Of a stretch of 64,000 bases of DNA, positions 62,016 to 64,000 are shown piece by piece (position 1 is the stretch's first letter; each line of letters begins with the position of its first letter). A program made the position numbers and the translations under genes. This DNA is from Pontibacter oryzae. GTDB taxonomy: Bacteria > Bacteroidota > Bacteroidia > Cytophagales > Hymenobacteraceae. The notes beneath the pieces are model-generated. The model was given only the letters and a program-made list of their open reading frames with translations, searched no databases and was not told where the DNA came from. Where the stretch lies: assembly GCF_003576375.1 (NCBI RefSeq), contig NZ_QWGE01000001.1, positions 186,001 to 250,000 of the forward strand, read 5' to 3'.

Positions 62016-62930
62016 TTAATTCAGGTTGCGGTATTCGGAGGGGCTATAACCGGTTTGCGCTTTGAATAATTTGCTGAAGTGCTGCGGGTATCCGAAGCCC
62101 AGTTCGTAGGCTATCTCGCTAACAGAGCGTGTAGAACCAAGCAACAGATTCTTGGCCTGGTCTACCAGATACAATTGAATGTGCTCCTTAGCGCTTTTAC
62201 CGGTTTCGGCTTTTAACAAATCGCTTAAGTAATAGCCCGACATATGTAGGGCCTCACCGCATTGCTGCACGGTGGGCAGGCCTTTTTCTGTCAGTTCCGG
62301 CGAAGCGAAGTAAGTTTTGAGGTATTGTTCAAAGCGCACCAGGTAATCTTTATTCAGGTTGCTGCGGGTATAGAACTGCCGGTCGTAATACCGTTTGCTG
62401 TATTTTAAAATGCTTTCGAGATTGTGCACAATCAGCTCCTGCGAGTGCTTGTCCATGTTCTGCCCAATCTCGGTACTGATGTTTTTCACCAGCTCCAGCA
62501 ACATCTTCCTTTCCTTTTCGGCTACGTGCAGCGCCTCGTTTATGTCGTAGTCAAAAAAGGAGTAGTCGGATATGGATCGGCCCAGCGATGAGTGCCTTAA
62601 CAGGTCAGGGTGAAAGAGGATCGTCCAGCCACCAGCCCCCGGGGGTGTGGCCAGGTGGTCGCTGTCGAAGGCAAGCACCTGCCCCGGGGCGGTAAACACC
62701 AGGGTGCCATCCTGGAAATCGTAAGCATTGCGGCCATAGAAAAACTTTCCTGTTCCGGAGGTTTTAAAACCAATGATATACAGGTTGATCAGGAAGCGGT
62801 CACTGGGTGCTTCTACGTTGGTGGGCACGTCTTCGGCATGGATAACGGCTATGAGTGGGTGCTGCGGACCCGCCAGCCCCAACAGGCGGTACATGTCGCT
62901 AACGGAAGATATGGTGGTGACTGGCTGCAT
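62016..62930 (-). CDS. AraC-family transcriptional regulator
   Basis: 304 residues. The N-terminal cupin-like sensor domain (about 25-170) has FKTSGTGKFFYGRNAYDFQDGTLVF. The C-terminal double HTH (about 205-304) has GEALHMSGYYLSDLLKAETG and SVSEIAYELGFGYPQHFSKLF. It lies 68 bp upstream of the MBL-fold gene on the same strand and is the likely regulator of the group down to 57278 (inference). Confidence 0.92.
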   Translation of the reverse strand: MQPVTTISSVSDMYRLLGLAGPQHPLIAVIHAEDVPTNVEAPSDRFLINLYIIGFKTSGTGKFFYGRNAYDFQDGTLVFTAPGQVLAFDSDHLATPPGAGGWTILFHPDLLRHSSLGRSISDYSFFDYDINEALHVAEKERKMLLELVKNISTEIGQNMDKHSQELIVHNLESILKYSKRYYDRQFYTRSNLNKDYLVRFEQYLKTYFASPELTEKGLPTVQQCGEALHMSGYYLSDLLKAETGKSAKEHIQLYLVDQAKNLLLGSTRSVSEIAYELGFGYPQHFSKLFKAQTGYSPSEYRNLN

Positions 62931-63279
62931 AATGGTATCTGTTATACGTGCTAATTTCTTATTACAAAGATCTTACTTCTAACGCTAGTAATTGAATACG
63001 TTTTCCAGAATCCTGTATACATTTTAAGGATTAGCGACTGGCTTACACTTACTTGAGGGGTATATATAACTGCTTAAACCAAAACAGCCTGACCTATGGG
63101 ACGGGCTGTTTCTGTTTATACTATAACCTACACTATGAAACTGGTCTGAGTACTTACTTTCGTACCTGTGCAGAAAAGTTTGCAATTAGAAGCATAGATT
63201 AAGTGGTTTGCACAGGCTCAGCGTATTGGCTGTTTGTTACTGCAAGCGTTAAGGTTGGCATTGCTAAAGTGCACGAGGG
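62931..63279. other. Intergenic region
   Basis: 349 bases with no supported gene. A short GC-rich inverted repeat (AAACAGCC...GGCTGTTT, about 63085-63114) may be the terminator for the cyclase gene on the minus strand. Confidence 0.5.
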
Positions 63280-64000
63280 TTACTTCGCCATCTGCGGCTT
63301 TGAAGCAGGGTTGCTTATGGCATACAGTTCTGTTGCCTTGGTTTTTCCCTTTAAATTAATTTCACCCAGGTACTCAAACTTATACTTCGAATCAGCGCCA
63401 GCCAGCATTGTCATGGCGGGTTTAGAGACCAGGAATGACCTATTGTACTGGTTGCAGAGGCTTTGTATCCGGGCAGCTGTGTTAATGGCATCGCCATGGT
63501 AGGCTATTTCTCTTTTAATTTGCCCTACCTCCACAGCAGTAACAAGGCCAAAATGAAGCCCTGCTTTGAAGGTAGGAACACTTCCATAATGGGAGGTATA
63601 ATACTGGCTCTTTTGGATCAGCTCTTGCTCAAAATCAAAAAACAGGGAGAGGCAAGCTTGCTTTCTTGTTGCTTCATAAACAGGCCAGGTAAGCACCGCC
63701 TCATCGCCTACGTATTGGTATATGGCGGCATTGTTTCTGGCTAAAACCTTGTTCAGGTCCATAAAGCAATCCCTTATCAAAGCGCTGTATTCCAGGTGGC
63801 CCAAGTTTTCGGCGTGCGTAACCGATGACTTAAGATCGAGAAACATGAAGAAGCGCTCCTCTTCCTGTGGCCTCCTATACCTCCCCAGGAGCAGCGGAAT
63901 GAGTATGCCTGGCCCAAACATGTTGTTCATTTGGTTTATAAAGCTGATGACAACCGCCGTAAACGCAATGTAAACCAACAGCGACCAGAAGAAATAATGC
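63280..64000 (-). CDS. Class III adenylate/guanylate cyclase, 5' end outside the window
   Basis: The frame is open to the right edge, so the N terminus is missing. At least one membrane helix (YIAFTAVVISFINQM) precedes the cyclase domain: FFMFLDLKSSVTHAENLG with the metal Asp, YQYVGDEAVLTWPV, FKAGLHFGLVTAVEVG, REIAYHGDAINTAARIQSLC and a closing LKGKTKATELYAI. It makes cyclic AMP or GMP at the membrane. The first metal-binding Asp and the second (GDEA) are present. Confidence 0.88.
   Translation of the reverse strand, partial: HYFFWSLLVYIAFTAVVISFINQMNNMFGPGILIPLLLGRYRRPQEEERFFMFLDLKSSVTHAENLGHLEYSALIRDCFMDLNKVLARNNAAIYQYVGDEAVLTWPVYEATRKQACLSLFFDFEQELIQKSQYYTSHYGSVPTFKAGLHFGLVTAVEVGQIKREIAYHGDAINTAARIQSLCNQYNRSFLVSKPAMTMLAGADSKYKFEYLGEINLKGKTKATELYAISNPASKPQMAK

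Overview
The window looks like a chromosome segment from a member of the Bacteroidota, most likely order Cytophagales, family Hymenobacteraceae (Pontibacter-like). The grounds are Bacteroidota-type -7 boxes (TAnnTTTG) in front of several genes, family-typical proteins (zinc-dependent metalloprotease with a DUF5117-like body, DUF5009 acyltransferase, VF530, the small basic YVDEFGNI protein) and a very frequent AAGTATA/TATACTT word. The genus is an inference; no rRNA is present.

Layout. 1-4.4 kb: two STAS proteins convergent with a PAS histidine kinase, then two low-complexity Gly/Tyr/Asn/Arg-rich proteins. 4.8-17.7 kb: ferredoxin reductase plus ferredoxin, an outer-membrane barrel, an Fe-S subunit with HMG-CoA lyase, aldehyde dehydrogenase, a CNNM/CBS membrane protein, purC, a third STAS protein, ribonuclease Z and a haem-binding protein. 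17.7-30.8 kb: queuosine-precursor transporter, an EamA transporter with an attenuator-like leader, trpS, mgsA, a structured RNA or leader, hppD, phosphoglucomutase, pgk and a CoA-transferase. 30.8-44.5 kb: small regulators, a large metalloprotease, RecQ, a putative annealing-type protein, LolD-like ATPase, AI-2E transporter, sucC, Ohr/OsmC and tRNA-Arg(UCG).

44.95-56.4 kb is the accessory region and the main discovery. It is an integron-like gene-cassette array: AT-rich genes, all on the minus strand, each followed by a 44-88 bp imperfect palindrome of attC type (TAAC/CAAC...GTTA/GTTG). The 3' core box of each cassette's attC is the reverse complement of the first bases of the same cassette, with 7-9 bp matches in seven cassettes and a 7-of-8 match in one more. 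This is what circular-cassette insertion at G|TT leaves behind. A tyrosine recombinase with a duplicated N-terminal module lies about 140 bp from the first cassette, in the same orientation, with an attI-like site between. An IS110-family element sits in the recombination core of one attC and may carry a bridge RNA. The cassettes encode mostly lipoproteins, small membrane proteins, a trypsin-like protease, a putative HExxH protease and a TlpA-like thioredoxin; one cassette has no evident gene.

56.4-64 kb: a zinc-ribbon protein divergent from the integrase, then a minus-strand run of epimerase-like, membrane, aldo/keto reductase, SDR and MBL-fold genes next to an AraC regulator, and a class III nucleotide cyclase cut by the right edge.
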